A stretch of DNA of 64,000 nucleotides from Corbicula japonica (GCA_038501625.1 JAZAYU010000008.1:9052938-9116937); one strand, 5' to 3'; numbered from the stretch's first letter, positions 44,656-57,285 are shown. The notes: generated by a model not told the origin, from the sequence alone. Translations and numbers: made by a program.

Positions 44656-46365
44656 TTATTAATGTATGTTGAACGGTTGAAAATGGCCGGCGTCTTTTCT
44701 GAAAATATAAAAAAAATCAAATATATTTTAATGCGGTCTTTGACAAAGTATCGGTTGCTTAAAGAATAGCTTTTTAAAACCATTTAGGCGAGTTTATAAA
44801 ACAATAATTAATACATGTAATAAAAGAATAAAGGAGTTATTCCTTATCCGATTGTTTTTTCTATCAAGCATCGTGACACGCTCTACATAAAAATGCCCCG
44901 AAATTTTAATTTCAAAACTAAAGGTATAATTTTTTATCTTTAAATAAATGCCTGAAACATTTTTAATTTAAACAAAACCGAATGATGTTATATTATGATT
45001 AATCCTGAACCCTCTGTTGTCATCAAGCTTATACATGTTTCTGGAACATAAAATAACAAATAACACATAACATGCTTTCTTTGCACGTTAATGGCCATGT
45101 AGGAATCTTGCTTACAACAAATGTCAACTACTATTTATGTACAATTGTATTATATTACAATATACACCAAGTTATGTTTAAATTATAAAAAAGAACCAGA
45201 TACTAATGAAAGTCGACGATCAGACATTTATTTGTGATTTAAACGATAATTGTTTTCTGACAGCTACAGACTCTTTTCGAACATAAGGCATGGACTTATT
45301 GTTGATGCGTTTTAATAATGTAAATACCGTTCGTCGTATAAGGGGTATGTTAAAAAATTGGGAACGGTTAATTGTGTTAAGCAAGTGGTGTGATCATTAT
45401 TTTAATGAACCGCATGGCAAAAGCTTTTTCATTCTTTGAACCAAATGCCCTTAGCGCTATAAGATTCTCTCGTTCACCCGACAAGCCTCTCAGTAAATGT
45501 ACTCGTCATTTATTTAAATTAATAGTCATTAATATTCATAGTTGAGATATGTATGGGATTCTGTTTATCCACATTTCTCGATCATTTTCTAAATCACGAA
45601 TCTAGGTTCACACCGGAATTTCATGAAAGTCAACATGCCAAAATATAGTCGTTCTTTGTACTTGCTGTGCATTTCCCACGGAACTTGCAAGTCGGATGCA
45701 TTCCCCGGCTCTTGTTTATTGGTAATCTTGATGATTTTTAAATAGAAATTAAAATCTTTAATATTATGATGATATATCTATGATGCAAAAAATATCAGAT
45801 AAATTGATATGTTCGGATGGAATGTTTTGACATGTTGCACATTTTTGTTTATAAATTCAATTTATTTACTGTTGCAAGAGTGACATGAAGACCCTATGAA
45901 TTTCCACGGCTGTAATTATATTAACCCTAGAAAATTTATGACGTTGGAAAAAGCTGATGGAAAGTTTTCAAAATGCGATTTTAATTCATAAATAATTTTT
46001 TTGCAAACAGGTTTGAAATTATTAAAGTAGCATTTATGCGAAATAAATTCGCTCTGATTTACCATTAGATAAAGCAACGCATAAACACACATAAACACAC
46101 ATAAACAGAACTCCATAACTAAAATGAATCTAAAAATGCTATTGGCTGTTCGCGAGATAAAAAACACGACTCCTCCGTTCATTAATTAAGTACTGTTGAA
46201 TAAATAAGAATTTCATAATATCGTTTCAAATTCAAAAGTTCCGGTGAATCAAAAAGAAGAAAACAGAATGAATATCTACCGTTGTCTATTCCATCTGATT
46301 AAACTATGAAACCTCTTAATACAATGTATTCTCTAAGTGCTAATACTGCATTTTTCACATTTTCG
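44656..46365. other. Upstream flank of the bHLH gene, no feature recognised
   Basis: AT-rich, with no coding exon visible. The promoter should start at 44656, but no TATA box at a credible spacing stands out. Confidence 0.3.
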
Positions 46366-46369
46366 ACCA

Positions 46370-46512
46370 CTGTAGATCCAGATCAGCCTGCGTATTCTGA
46401 TCAGGACATGCACAGTTCGATATCCAGTTAATAATATATGATGTAGTTCTATTCAGCACCCCTGTACAATGAATGGACTTGCTCAAAGTGAAATAAAGCT
46501 GATTTAGCCGAT
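46370..46512. mobile_element. MITE family 2 copy, truncated at left
   Basis: CACTGTAGATCCAGATCAGC, CTGATCAGGACATGCACAG and the AAAGGGTT end are present; the CCATATATA start is missing. Confidence 0.65.
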
Positions 46513-46898
46513 AAAGGGTTCATCACGCTCGACATCTGCTTCCTGAGTTGAAACCGGAATTTGCGCAATCACGGAAGAATCTAATTCGTGCTGGAACTCG
46601 AAGCTACGACCTCCGGATCAAACCATAAACTGAGGTTAACTTATTATAAAGTTGGGGTAACATATGAGTCGCACGCGATCAGGGTTTCGTGCGGGGTTTC
46701 GCAAAAAGTCTTCTCTGTATTTTGATACTATTATTTCCATAACATAAACCAATAACAGCCGAAATTTAATAAATAATAAAATGTATTTGAAATTGTGTAA
46801 TAAACTTGTTATACAAAATATGAAAAACTAAAACAACAGTAATGCTTGACCAGCCATTTAGGGCACACAATCATTTTAATCAAGTCGATGAGAACACA

Positions 46899-47135
46899 TT
46901 ATACTTGGGGCCGATTCTTCTTTTAGCTAGAATTCGAATTTCTCGAATACGTATGGTTCAAGATATTTTTTCATATTAAAATATGTTCGTTGGCAGCATT
47001 AACTGTACGAAAGCGACCGAGCGTCGCGGATGCCAAACAACATACTATCTTAATATGTGAATTAAATATCATGAACAATATTCGAGAATTTCGAGTTTGA
47101 ATAGTGTTGGGTAAGAAGAGGCCGCAAGTTTATAT
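46899..47135. mobile_element. Foldback MITE, ~100-bp arms
   Basis: ATACTTGGGGCCGATTCTTC at the left is mirrored by AAGAAGAGGCCGCAAGTTTA at the right. Inner arms share ATTCGAATTTCTCGAATA/ATATTCGAGAATTTCGAG; the centre is GCGACCGAGCGTCGC. Confidence 0.7.
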
Positions 47136-47244
47136 ACTTTTATGTGTGTGAATAATAAATGCACTTGACGGTACCAGGCATTTGACTATATGTTCGAAAT
47201 ATTTACGGATTACATATCGAGAAAAATAAGATTGTGTGAGAACC

Positions 47245-47395
47245 AGGCTTAAAGGGTATAAAACTGAGATTGGAAACCAGTCTCAAATCTCAAGCATCCG
47301 GTTGGCTGAAATAGCGAACAGTTGCCATTTCAGCCAATCAGATCCTTGAGATTTGAGACTGGTTTCTTTTCTCAGTTTTATAGCATTGAGGCCAG
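47245..47395. mobile_element. MITE family 1 copy
   Basis: GGTATAAAACTGAGATTGGA start, TTTCTCAGTTTTATAGC end; GGTTGGCTGAAATAGCG faces GCCATTTCAGCCAATCAG. Confidence 0.9.
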
Positions 47396-48721
47396 GTGTT
47401 TTCGGGAGAATTACCTATAACATACGGACGGTAATAAGTCCATGAATGATGGAATTCAAACTTGTTTCTGTATGAAAGCTTAGGATGATGTATGACGCTG
47501 ATGTATAACATGATAATTCTCTATACTGCTATAAATTTGACAAAAAGATGATGAAAGAAGAAAAGCAGTTGTTTGAACCAAGTCAACCACTCAGTTCTGA
47601 GAAGTGAAACACTAGACAAGCGGCGACAATCGAATTATTCTTTTCACTAGATATTAAAAATGTAATGTAAATAAATTTAGAAGATATCTGATAAGCAATC
47701 TAGATCCTTAATACAATTTATTCTAATTGGTATACGTGTAGGCTGTGCTTGACGATTCATTCACATCGTGAGGCGATATATGAGTTTTAATGAAGTAGCC
47801 AAGTCTTTTAAATATTGGAGGCTAAATTTCAGCTGCAGTAAAAAGTACAAACACACCCTTAACTATATTTATTATTATTATTGCTTTATTATTATTATTG
47901 TTTTAAAAAGAAGTAATGCCCATGATGAACTCTATGATCTTTTTCAAATGTTAATTTTTAGTGTTTCTCTGAAATCAAAAACGAATATTTGTTTTTAAAA
48001 TAAAGCAAACCACGTATCTCTACATCTCTTCTCTTACCACTTAATTTGTCTTTGAAACATGAGCGATGGAATTTTGTCACCCTTTCTCTGTGCGAGCTTT
48101 CCCTCACGTGTAAAAAGTATAGAAAGGGTAGAGCTGTCAAGGGACGGGTGTAAGATTTCCGCAAGGGGGTTCGTTTGGGACAGTCGTAAGGTAGTAATAT
48201 AATAATTTCCAATATTCTCTCCAAAATCACCAGGAAAATTAAATATTGCTGCCCCAAAGAGGGGGTTAAATCTAGTCCACTGATCCCCTGCTTGATTCGC
48301 CCTGCCACTGTACACTTCGAATGTAAGCGGTTTAGATATAAACTTATTATCACGTTGTGTTTCTATCGTTCGCCAGGGCTTACCTAATCTGGAAACACGG
48401 TGGTTGGTACGATTTTGATAGATGACGGACAGATATACGGACATATTTTCTATTTTTGGTCCATATTTTATTTTGAAAAAAATAAGCGTTGCAAGTGATT
48501 ATATATCCACACTGGCGATAAGTTATTCTTGCTTTTCCACATCATTACATCCGGCCCAACACAGAACTCACTAAAACAAATCTTTAAAACTTTGGTAGTT
48601 TTTAAAAGAAGGACTTATGAGTTTACGCCGTTAAGAAATGCCAACCGACTCAATGACATATTTGTGACACATAGAGAATCCGGTGAGGTTATTTGGAACG
48701 GGCAGTGGACACTAAAGCGGT
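47396..48721. other. Unassigned; overlapping open frames at 47958-48444 on the minus strand
   Basis: Two overlapping minus-strand frames of 131 and 136 codons and a plus-strand frame (48529-48765) occur in a less AT-rich patch. None contains a motif I recognise. The plus frame enters the dispersed repeat at 48722. Confidence 0.3.
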
Positions 48722-49052
48722 GGGTGGTCAGTAAACAAAACGCGACCCTGCCACGCCGATGTTGAGACAGTGGTTACCATTACGTAAAATAAGCAAGTTG
48801 TAAAAATCGCCAAAAATAACAATAAAACAAAATTTACTGACTAGGCCAACGAGCATGCCATTAATGTGCATGTTTATAAATGAAAAGAATATCTCATGTT
48901 TTATTAGTGAAAAGAATATCTCAATATTAACTTAATCAAGGGCCATAATTCTGTCGTTACTGAAACAATAAAAATAGTAGGTAACAGCTTCCTAAACAAA
49001 TGAATAGAATGCATCTCTGGAGACTGACATTTTTATTAAACTTCGAAACAGA
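48722..49052 (+). repeat. Dispersed ~330-bp repeat R, copy 1
   Basis: It matches 56780-57105 in the same orientation: CAGTGGTTACCATTA, CAAAATAACAATAAAACAAA-like, CATAATTCTGTCGTTACTG, GTAACAGCTTCCTA and ATCTCTGGAGA landmarks. Confidence 0.8.
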
Positions 49053-49114
49053 CGGATATCATCGTCATCAACGTCATCATCCTCGTTTTCTTCAAATATT
49101 AGAACTCTGTTTTA

Positions 49115-49300
49115 AATGGTTAAATTAATCCACTTTATGCGGCAAAAAGGCACAGTTGCGTCGCATATACTTATTTCTGCATTATGCGTTGAGCGTCGCC
49201 GCATAAACGCGTTCGATCTGTTTATGCGTTGAAAATCACCGCATATATAGCGAACAAAAGTTTGTTTATGCGGCGATGCTCCTATGTGGCGTTACATAGC
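49115..49300 (+). repeat. TATGCGGC-rich short element T, copy 1
   Basis: TTAATCCACTTTATGCGGCA start and CGATGCTCCTATGTGGCG, then GTTACATAGC. It holds several TTATGCGGC/GCCGCATAA motifs. An inverted copy is at 56285-56445. Confidence 0.75.
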
Positions 49301-50600
49301 ACTCAAGACCGTTTCCACCGAACGCCAGCCATCCACATTTTTATTCAATAATTATTAATAAAAGTTTTCCACATGAGATAAAATGTGAACTTAAAAGATG
49401 GGGATTTCACCCTGGTTTTCACAACAGTTAATCGATCTTTTCAAGTCGTACTATGATGTTTTTCATGAAATGTTGCTAATAGTGTAAAATGATGAAATGC
49501 TAGGAAAAAAAACAAATCTATAAATCATAAACCATCGCGTTAATTATTTTTGCGAAAATAATCATGCACACATGAAAATCAAGCTGATGTGCATGAAACA
49601 ATAGCAGACCAATTAGTGGCCTTTATCTGCGCCTGTCAACATCAGCGTAATTTGCTGAAAACAAGAAGTTGCACACCTGTAAATAATTAAATTCCCATGG
49701 AGATTTCATTTGGAGGAGTGGTTTGTGAAGATTTTACTTTGCAGCTCTTTACAAAAATATGGCACTACTCGAGCACGGATGCCAAACAATACCCAACGGT
49801 TTATTTCCATTCCTGGTTCTGTTTTGTGCAAATTATTTAAGCCAAAATTCGGGATCTGTTTTGAAGATTTGATATTTTGTAAACATTGAATATTTTAAGA
49901 TTCTTATTTGAATGAAGAAATAGCGCGGCGATTAACAAACGAGAAGACATATGTTATAGTGTCCACAATTATTCATTAAGATCAAACACTTGTTGAAGCA
50001 TCTTGTGAAAGTAATGCGAGTTAAACATGAGACACCTTGACATTTTGTTCTTGTTTTTGGCAATTCATTAAGGTTGTAGGATGTTCTTTTTTTATTCTGA
50101 TAGACCAAGTATGTTTAAATTCATCGAATTGCTAAATTTAAACCAAAAATCAACATTAAATAAGATAACATTGTATTGCATCAAAGCTTTTCAACAGCGG
50201 AATGAGCCATAGACATTTATTTTTTGAATTTTAATGTTGTACAAAAATATCAAAATACATTGTTGGCATTAAATCCAAGATGAACACTCTCACAACAGTT
50301 TAATTGTATTCAACTGTATGTCTCTCGCTGCATTCAATTGTTGTTTTTTTCTCTTATGACGATAGGCTTTATGATGAGCTCAAGTAAAAATAAAATTGGT
50401 TTAAGATATAATCTTTGAAATACAAATTTATGTTCATTTTTCTTCATTCAAGGATTTATGTGTCCTTTATAGCCTTATTACATGCATTGTACATTTAAAC
50501 ACGAATATTGTTGTCGGTGCCACGGTGGCGCGAATATGGCATAGCAATTCAGAGATAGTAAGTACGAACCCAGAACTTTGTCAGGAATATCTAAAATTCT
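49301..50600. other. Non-coding, no feature recognised
   Basis: AT-rich sequence without assignable repeats or exons. Confidence 0.3.
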
Positions 50601-50604
50601 TCTT

Positions 50605-50805
50605 TAGCCTTAACTCTATGTTTACGGACTTTATCGCATGTGCAATTAGTGTAGATACAGATCAGCTGGTGTATCCGTGACGTCCGATCAGGATCTGCAT
50701 TGTTCCCTTATTGGCCAGAATAATCTAATGAATCAAAAGTGAATGGTGCAGATCCAGATCGGACGGCACGAATGTTTGCCCATTGGATAATGGAGCAAAG
50801 ACTTA
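50605..50805. mobile_element. MITE family 2 copy
   Basis: CGCATGTGCAATTAGTGTAG start, CGATCAGGATCTGCATTGTT, TGGCCAGAATAATCTAATGA, GTGCAGATCCAGATCGGACG, and CATTGGATAATGGAGCAAAG end. About 200 bp. Confidence 0.8.
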
Positions 50806-50991
50806 ATATTTCCCTATCAACAATACTGGTTCTTCTTAACGTATGATCGTAATTATACACGGACAGGTTAAAGACCCTACGGTCTCTTCAAATAGAACTA
50901 GAAATATCGCACCGGAACATGCTAAAACGGTCAAAGCCTAAATGCTGCTCGTAGAATTTTCTGACCCGACGAAAAACACTGGTCAGAATCA

Positions 50992-51133
50992 GGGCCCAAA
51001 ATCATAAAACTTATATCGGAGACCAGTCTTGAATCTGAAGCATTTGATTGGCTGAAATGGCGACCAGTCGCCACTCCAACAAATCAGATGCTTGAGATTT
51101 TAGACTGGTCTCCAGATATAGTTTTATGATCTA
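50992..51133. mobile_element. MITE family 1 copy
   Basis: GGGCCCAAAATCATAAAACT start and TATAGTTTTATGATCTAGG end; GATTGGCTGAAATGGCGACC in the left arm. Confidence 0.9.
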
Positions 51134-51589
51134 GGACACAGCACTGGTCACCTGCAGTATGGCTTTATAACCGTTTGTTTCTAATTTCCGACCCCGGTGG
51201 TTAAAAAGAGGAATTTGCATTTAAAAACAAATGACGCAAATTTCATGCTGTTTTTTGCTCAAAGATCGTGCATCATGCATCAGATAGAACTCACAATAGT
51301 CATATTGTTAACGAAGTTTATCCTGCACGAAATCTCTATCTTTATTATGAACATGGAATCTACTGCGATGAAATTCATATCGCAATGTTTACAAAATATC
51401 AATTCAATGACGACGTTAACAAGTGATTAAAATTTTTCCATGAAATAAACGTTGTTATTGTGCATGATTCTTTGTTAAGAATGATTTTTCATTAGCAATA
51501 CTGCTAAGCTCTTCTTAGGCTTAATTGAGTTCGAAATAATATTTTCCAAAGCTGGAATTAAGAAGAAGATTACAGTCATAACCACTTTA

Positions 51590-51735
51590 GGGCCCATAAT
51601 AATAAAACTAACATTGGAGACCAGTCTAAAATCTCAAGAATCTGATTGGTTGAAATAGCTACTAGTCGCCATTTAGCCAATCAGATGTTTGAGATTTGAG
51701 ACTGTTCTCCAGATTAAGTTTTATGATCTTGGGCA
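51590..51735. mobile_element. MITE family 1 copy
   Basis: GGGCCCATAATAATAAAACT start and AAGTTTTATGATCTTGGGC end; GATTGGTTGAAATAGC faces GCCATTTAGCCAATCAGATG. Confidence 0.9.
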
Positions 51736-51816
51736 CAGATCAGAACTTTAAGCAAATATAGTCCCTGAGACGATCTATGACACATAAGGTGATCTAAACT
51801 TTGGACATTAAGTAAT

Positions 51817-51892
51817 GGCCGAAACCAGGGTTCAAACCAGTTGTGGCATGAGAACGCCGCCACATTCCTAACCACGCTATCTTCTTATATAA
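51817..51892 (-). repeat. tRNA-like SINE head or tRNA pseudogene
   Basis: On the minus strand, A-box-like TAGCGTGGTTAGGA and B-box-like GGTTTGAACCC are at tRNA spacing, with a GTGGC/GCCAC stem between. The anticodon loop is too long for a functional tRNA. Confidence 0.45.
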
Positions 51893-51899
51893 TTGAATT

Positions 51900-52110
51900 T
51901 AAACTTTACTCCATATATATGCGTTTTAACGCATGTGCAACCAGTGTAGTTCCAGATCGCAGCACATGATGTCTGATCTGGATAAACACTGGTCGCATCT
52001 TGGATGAACCTAAAAGTGAACAGTAAAGGACCTGATCAGACTGCACGAATGTTGAGGCTGACCTGGATCTACACCGTTTGCCCAAGAAATAAAGGTGTAT
52101 GTATGGGTGT
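51900..52110. mobile_element. MITE family 2 copy, nearly full length
   Basis: ACTTTACTCCATATATATGC start, CAGTGTAGTTCCAGATCGC, TGATCAGACTGCACGAATG, GACCTGGATCTACACCG and GTATGTATGGGTG end. Confidence 0.85.
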
Positions 52111-53240
52111 CTGGCATAAAAATGTTTGCAATTATTCATAAAGTAAAATGTAAACTTACTAATTCGTAATGATTTCCTAAGTCCCCACGAGGCAATAACT
52201 TTTAATAGACACAAAGTCGTTGCATTAAAACAAGACGCAGTGGACACGTGCGCTGCGGGGTGTCATTTGCATCTGACGACGCTGCACTCAGAAGAGATAA
52301 AGAATTTCTGCGCAGCGGCACTTACACAAAGAGCTATGACGCCGGACAAATTATCGTATGTAACAAAGAATCATCAAGTACGTCAGTTTGAAGTATCACT
52401 ATTGCCGGAGTACGCCTTAAAGCAAATACTGTATAGAAATTTGTAAAGTTCTTTTCTTTCCGTAACAGGAAACATTTTCTTTACGATTATCAAAAATGCA
52501 ATGGTCTGCAGTATGCTCAGAAGTGTATAACCCTTTAGAATTAAACATGTTTGGTACCAGACTTAAAGCAAATATATTGACGGCTGTAAAATAACGAATA
52601 TTTTCTTGGAAAGGATCACCTAAATTTTCATAATCAGCGTACGGACTCTCCGGTGAAGGGAGACATTAGAAAGCCTCCATGGCTGGCAAGGACGTGTACT
52701 AGCACTGTGAACGATTATGTGCGAAATCCGACCAAGTTCTAGCCTCCCGGTTAAAAGGAAAGGAAAAATGAGCGAGCAGTATAGACCCTGACCTCAGAAT
52801 ACACTGACCGCAAATGTGACAAATACTTAAATGTTTAAGGCAAAACTTATCCCGCAAGATCTGACTTCGCCGCTTTAATCCTTATCAGATGTAATCTTAT
52901 AATATTGGAATAATTGGAGATGAAACTTGATACATTGGCACTTCAATCCATATTAAATATACTCATAGAATACGCTCGGAACCACTTGTTCATTTTAATA
53001 GCAGAAATTGGTTATCAAAAAATGAATACTTGATAACAATACTTAACAGTAAAAACATTTGAAATCAAGTGCGTTTATGCAAATATTTGACAAATTTTGT
53101 TAATATTTTACAGTCAGCAGAATTAACTCTTCTGCTGCTTCTTTTTTTTTATTATTCTATTAAAATGTAAATATAATTGATTTAACTTATAATTGATTAG
53201 TTAAATCAATTAAAAGTATAATGATAAAATAATAATCGTA
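52111..53240. other. Unassigned region
   Basis: A 68-codon plus frame (52240-52446) is less AT-rich than its surroundings but matches nothing I know. No other structure. Confidence 0.3.
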
Positions 53241-53245
53241 ATCAG

Positions 53246-53327
<82 letters not shown>
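53246..53327. repeat. (ATT)n microsatellite, ~80 bp
   Basis: An almost uninterrupted run of about 27 ATT triplets. Confidence 0.97.
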
Positions 53328-53329
<2 letters not shown>

Positions 53330-53330
<1 letters not shown>

Positions 53331-54345
53331 TAGTATTAAATTATTTTTTTAAAATTTGTGGAAATACATATAAATGCACATTCCATATAATAGTTATCAT
53401 TGATTAATTAAAGACTAAATGATTTGCAAAAAAATGTTTTTGTTTAAATTAATAGTATTGCGAAAATGTAAATACTTACTTATTTGTGTGACGTCTCTTT
53501 ATTCCATATTCTGTGATTGAATTTGACAATAATATCATCCTAGACTCAGCAGGCAGTGTTAGTCATGTGATTATCGCTGGACCAATCGGCATATAGCTCC
53601 TCCTTTTTATGTATCTTCAGTTCTTTCTATTAATTTGTTTCGAACGTTGATGCTTGTATACGGGACGGAACACATCGACGACCGTCTGGTGAACTAAATA
53701 GGGACATAGTTTGATTTCTGAAAATCTCAGTTAATAATTATTATGAAAAAAAAATCTCAGTTTATATTTATTTTGAACAACATTATCCTCTTTTTGTTTT
53801 ACCTATAGCGAACTGGGGCATATCTCGGAAGTGTGCTTTTGGGATAATAAACTAGCCTAGTTGCTTGAAAGGAAAACAAAAAATACAAGTACTGCGAAGT
53901 TAAGACTAAAAGATGATTTATAACTCATTGACTTAAACTGAATTTGTTTAAATTTTGAATTTGAATGGGATATTTGGGATGTGAAAAAGTCAATGTTTGC
54001 CAAAACAAGAACAAAAATCTACCGATGTCTTCATCCAATAAATGTGTTATAACATTCGTATATGCCATTAGTTCAGTCATAAACGTTCAGTTTTTCTAGT
54101 AAAAGTATTGGGTATCTAAAAATGTCGGGTACATGTATGCAGTGTGAATTAAATACTGTGAAAATGCAGCGTCATCTCGTTAGCACGACTGTCGTTCACG
54201 GTTATTGTGCACGAAGGACCTTCTCGGTGCATCAATAAACGAGTTCCAATTTAATTGCATATACATTGTACTGTAGACCTCACAATGATGTGCATTTAAC
54301 TTGGTGATTATCAAATTTTAATTAGTATATTAACCTGTTGTTAAC
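53330..54345. other. Non-coding, no feature recognised
   Basis: AT-rich spacer without identifiable repeats or exons. Confidence 0.3.
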
Positions 54346-54478
54346 GGCCCATGATAAAAAAACTAAGAATGGAGACCAGTCTGAAATCTCAAGCATATGA
54401 TTGGCTGAAATCAAGTACTCCCAGTCAGATGCTTGAGATATAAGACTGGTATCCAGTTTAAGTTTTATGATCTTGTGC
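54346..54478. mobile_element. MITE family 1 copy
   Basis: GGCCCATGATAAAAAAACTA start and AAGTTTTATGATCTTGTGCC end; GATTGGCTGAAAT in the left arm, right-arm CCAAT lost. Confidence 0.85.
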
Positions 54479-55129
54479 CAAGGCGAACTGAGAATCGCTC
54501 GACACAGAAACCTTTAATTTATGGTCGCAGATGAATTAGTGTGCTGTCATGAGTTTTTTGTTATTATATTATACATATTTACAACAATTGTATTACCTAC
54601 TTTGATGATCTGATAAAAAGATTAACGATTTAGAAGATGATGCTTCCTTTACATTTTAACAAACAATAAAAAACTTGCGAAGATTAAAATCAAAAGTTGA
54701 CCAAACTGCTTCTAGTGTATAACCAGCTACCGTATACCTGAGATATCATCAGTTTTCGAGGCTTTATTCATTGACATCCGGTAAGCCTGAGTACTTGTTT
54801 GTCGACAAAAGCAATTCAAAAAGTATAGTGGACGCATTTAGTGGAAAGAGTCAATTAAAACAGGAAACAAAGATGCTCCTTGAGCTATTACACAGAAGGA
54901 AACTACAAGTGTGCGATTGTGGCAAATCAGCAAACACTGAAGATTCATTTTAAAGAGATTTAAACGTTCAACTTCCGATTTTCACAAAACACTTCATCGC
55001 TTGTAACAAGTTTATTCCGAAATGTCAGCAAGTTTTCATTTTTCGGTAGTTCAAAAGACCGACTACCGAATTTAACAAATGACCTTCATCATAAAATCAA
55101 CGTAAAACTATTATTTGTGTGGCTTTGTG
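54479..55129. other. Non-coding, no feature recognised
   Basis: AT-rich, no assignable features. Confidence 0.3.
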
Positions 55130-55275
55130 CTTAACGCTTTGCTTCATTGGATATAACTGTTATACATGGGCGAACAGTGTAGATCCAGATCAACAATGTT
55201 CGCTTCTTGATTAGGTTATTTCTACCAAAAAGAGAACAGTGTAGATCCTAAATAGACGGCACGGGTGTGAAAATA
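55130..55275. mobile_element. MITE family 2 copy, rearranged
   Basis: GGCGAACAGTGTAGATCCAG and AGAACAGTGTAGATCCTAAA stand in the same orientation, so one arm is rearranged. A further fragment (GACGATCCAGATCAGCTTG) is at 55356-55374. Confidence 0.6.
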
Positions 55276-55811
55276 TGATGAACCCCGTGTATATCGTTGT
55301 TACAACTCGTCAGTTTTGCAAGGTACTGACTGTAGCTATATTTGCGATGAATGACGATCCAGATCAGCTTGTACACCAGTGCAGTCTGCATTTAGAGCGT
55401 AAAATGTACGCTACTCAGCAAAACAAATTAAACAAAATAACAGTCACGTTTAAGAGGAGCGCGTTACGCAGGTCTGAGGCGAAATAAAGCCTGTGAGAGG
55501 TGAAATTGTTGTACCATGGTATTTTCTTGTAGACAGCTTATTAGCGTCACAAATTTCACTTTCTGTCTTCGTTTTGGCATCATCTAGTGTTTTTATTTCT
55601 CAGCGATCCAAAAATGTTTGTCAACCTTTTCATATTTTTTCCAAATAGTTACACCAAGATTCTCAACATTTTCGAACAAGTGACAAAGAGCAGGATCGTG
55701 ACGATGATCTATGCTTTTGAAATAAAATACAGGTTTTGTTTAGTATTGTTTTGTTTTTACCTCGGAAACGCGCGATTTCAGAATAGTTGCCATTCAACTA
55801 GTTGTTCTGTT

Positions 55812-55858
55812 GTTGTTGTTGTTGTTGCAACTGCTGCTGCTGCTGCTGCTGCTGCAGT
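55812..55858. repeat. Compound (TTG)n-(CTG)n microsatellite
   Basis: Six TTG triplets followed by about nine CTG triplets. A 91-codon frame over it encodes a Val/Ala run and is probably chance. Confidence 0.95.
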
Positions 55859-55862
55859 CTAA

Positions 55863-56280
55863 CATATTTGCTTTCTTTTTGTATTCGCCAAATGACCATG
55901 TATGTGCCTCTTATCTTTCCTGCCATACTATTTACAAAAGTTAATGTAAAAAAAAAGTCAGAAGTAACCTAGGAGGATGAGGATTAGCGAGTAACATCGG
56001 AGAACTATACATATTTGATCAGGAATAGTCTGGAGATTAAATATAATTGTGCGGTTTTATATTGCACCTATTTCAACGCTTCAGACACTGGAAACGTTTA
56101 CCTAAATCCCCCTAGCGGTCAGTGAGTAGTCAACGCGGCAAATTTAAATAGTAACATTATACAAAAATATCATATAACTTTTTTAAAGAAATCTCAAAAA
56201 ATGGTTGAGTGAGGATAAATCGCAAACACGGTGTTTTCCGTTTTGTCTCCCACCTCTTCAACACTCACACAATTCCAGAC
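55863..56280. other. Non-coding, no feature recognised
   Basis: No assignable features. Confidence 0.3.
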
Positions 56281-56284
56281 AAAA

Positions 56285-56445
56285 TATGCAGCTATGTAAC
56301 GCCGCTTAGGAGCATCGCCGGATAAGCATTTTTTGTTTATGCGGTGATTTTCAACGCATAAAAATATTTTTTATGCGGCAAAAAGGCATACTTTTGCCGC
56401 ATAAAACAATTAAAACACATAAAAGTACTGAAGTGGATTATATAA
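56285..56445 (-). repeat. TATGCGGC-rich short element T, copy 2 (inverted)
   Basis: GCTATGTAACGCCGC, GGAGCATCGCCGG, TTTATGCGGTGATTTTCAAC and AGTGGATTATATAA are the reverse complement of 49115-49300 landmarks. Confidence 0.75.
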
Positions 56446-56779
56446 TATCATCACTATCGGACTTAGTTTTTTGGTGTCGGGACTTTTAGATTTTGACATT
56501 ATGACAAAGATTTAGTAAAGTCGATATAATTGTGAACCAAACCAATCGAGTTATTTTTGTGTTCAGTTAACCAAGTTTTGAACTAAACTTTTAAATAGGT
56601 AAATTCTGACAAATATTAAAGTAAGATTGATTTAATTGTGAACCAAACCAACTGATCTATCTGCAAAAACGTTTAAAGTAACGTTTGTTTCAAACTTGTT
56701 TTTATGTCCGTTGCAATAAGACTCATGTAATGCACATGTGATTTCTGGGTAATACAGGGGCATTTGAAACAATCCCTAG

Positions 56780-57105
56780 GAAAGACCCTGACACGCCGGG
56801 GTTGGGGCAGTGGTTACCATTATTTAGAATAAGTGAGGTTGTAAAAGTCGTCAATTGTTTTTAAAGGGCAATGTGTGCCACAAAATAACAATAAAACAAA
56901 TTTTACTAACTAGGCCAGCGAGCATGTAATTAATATATGTTTTATTGATGAAAAGTCTATCTTAAGTTTGACTTAATCAAGGATCATAATTCTGTCGTTA
57001 CTGGAACAATAAAAATTTAAAAATAACTAAAGCAGGTAACAGCTTCCTACAACAATGAATAGAACACAACTCTGGAGATTCCCATATCATAAAATTTCGA
57101 AACGT
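56780..57105 (+). repeat. Dispersed ~330-bp repeat R, copy 2
   Basis: Same orientation and landmarks as 48722-49052, with a small insertion near 56850-56880. Confidence 0.8.
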
Positions 57106-57139
57106 CATGTCGTCTCGACATATCGAACGGTAAGCTGTG

Positions 57140-57285
57140 CCCAAGGTTATAAAACTGAGCATGGAAACCAGTCTCAAATCTCAAACACCTGATTGGCTGA
57201 AATGGCGACTCATCGCCATTTCAGCCAATCAGATGCTTGAGATTTGAGACTGGTTTCCAATCTCAGTTTTATAACCTTCAACCCA
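57140..57285. mobile_element. MITE family 1 copy, nearly perfect palindrome
   Basis: AAGGTTATAAAACTGAGCAT faces AATCTCAGTTTTATAACCTT; GATTGGCTGAAATGGCGA faces TCGCCATTTCAGCCAATC. This is the best-preserved copy. Confidence 0.95.

Noticed and set aside
47958..48444. Minus-strand genes of 131 and 136 codons
   Set aside because: They overlap in different frames, have no motifs, and lie next to dispersed repeats.
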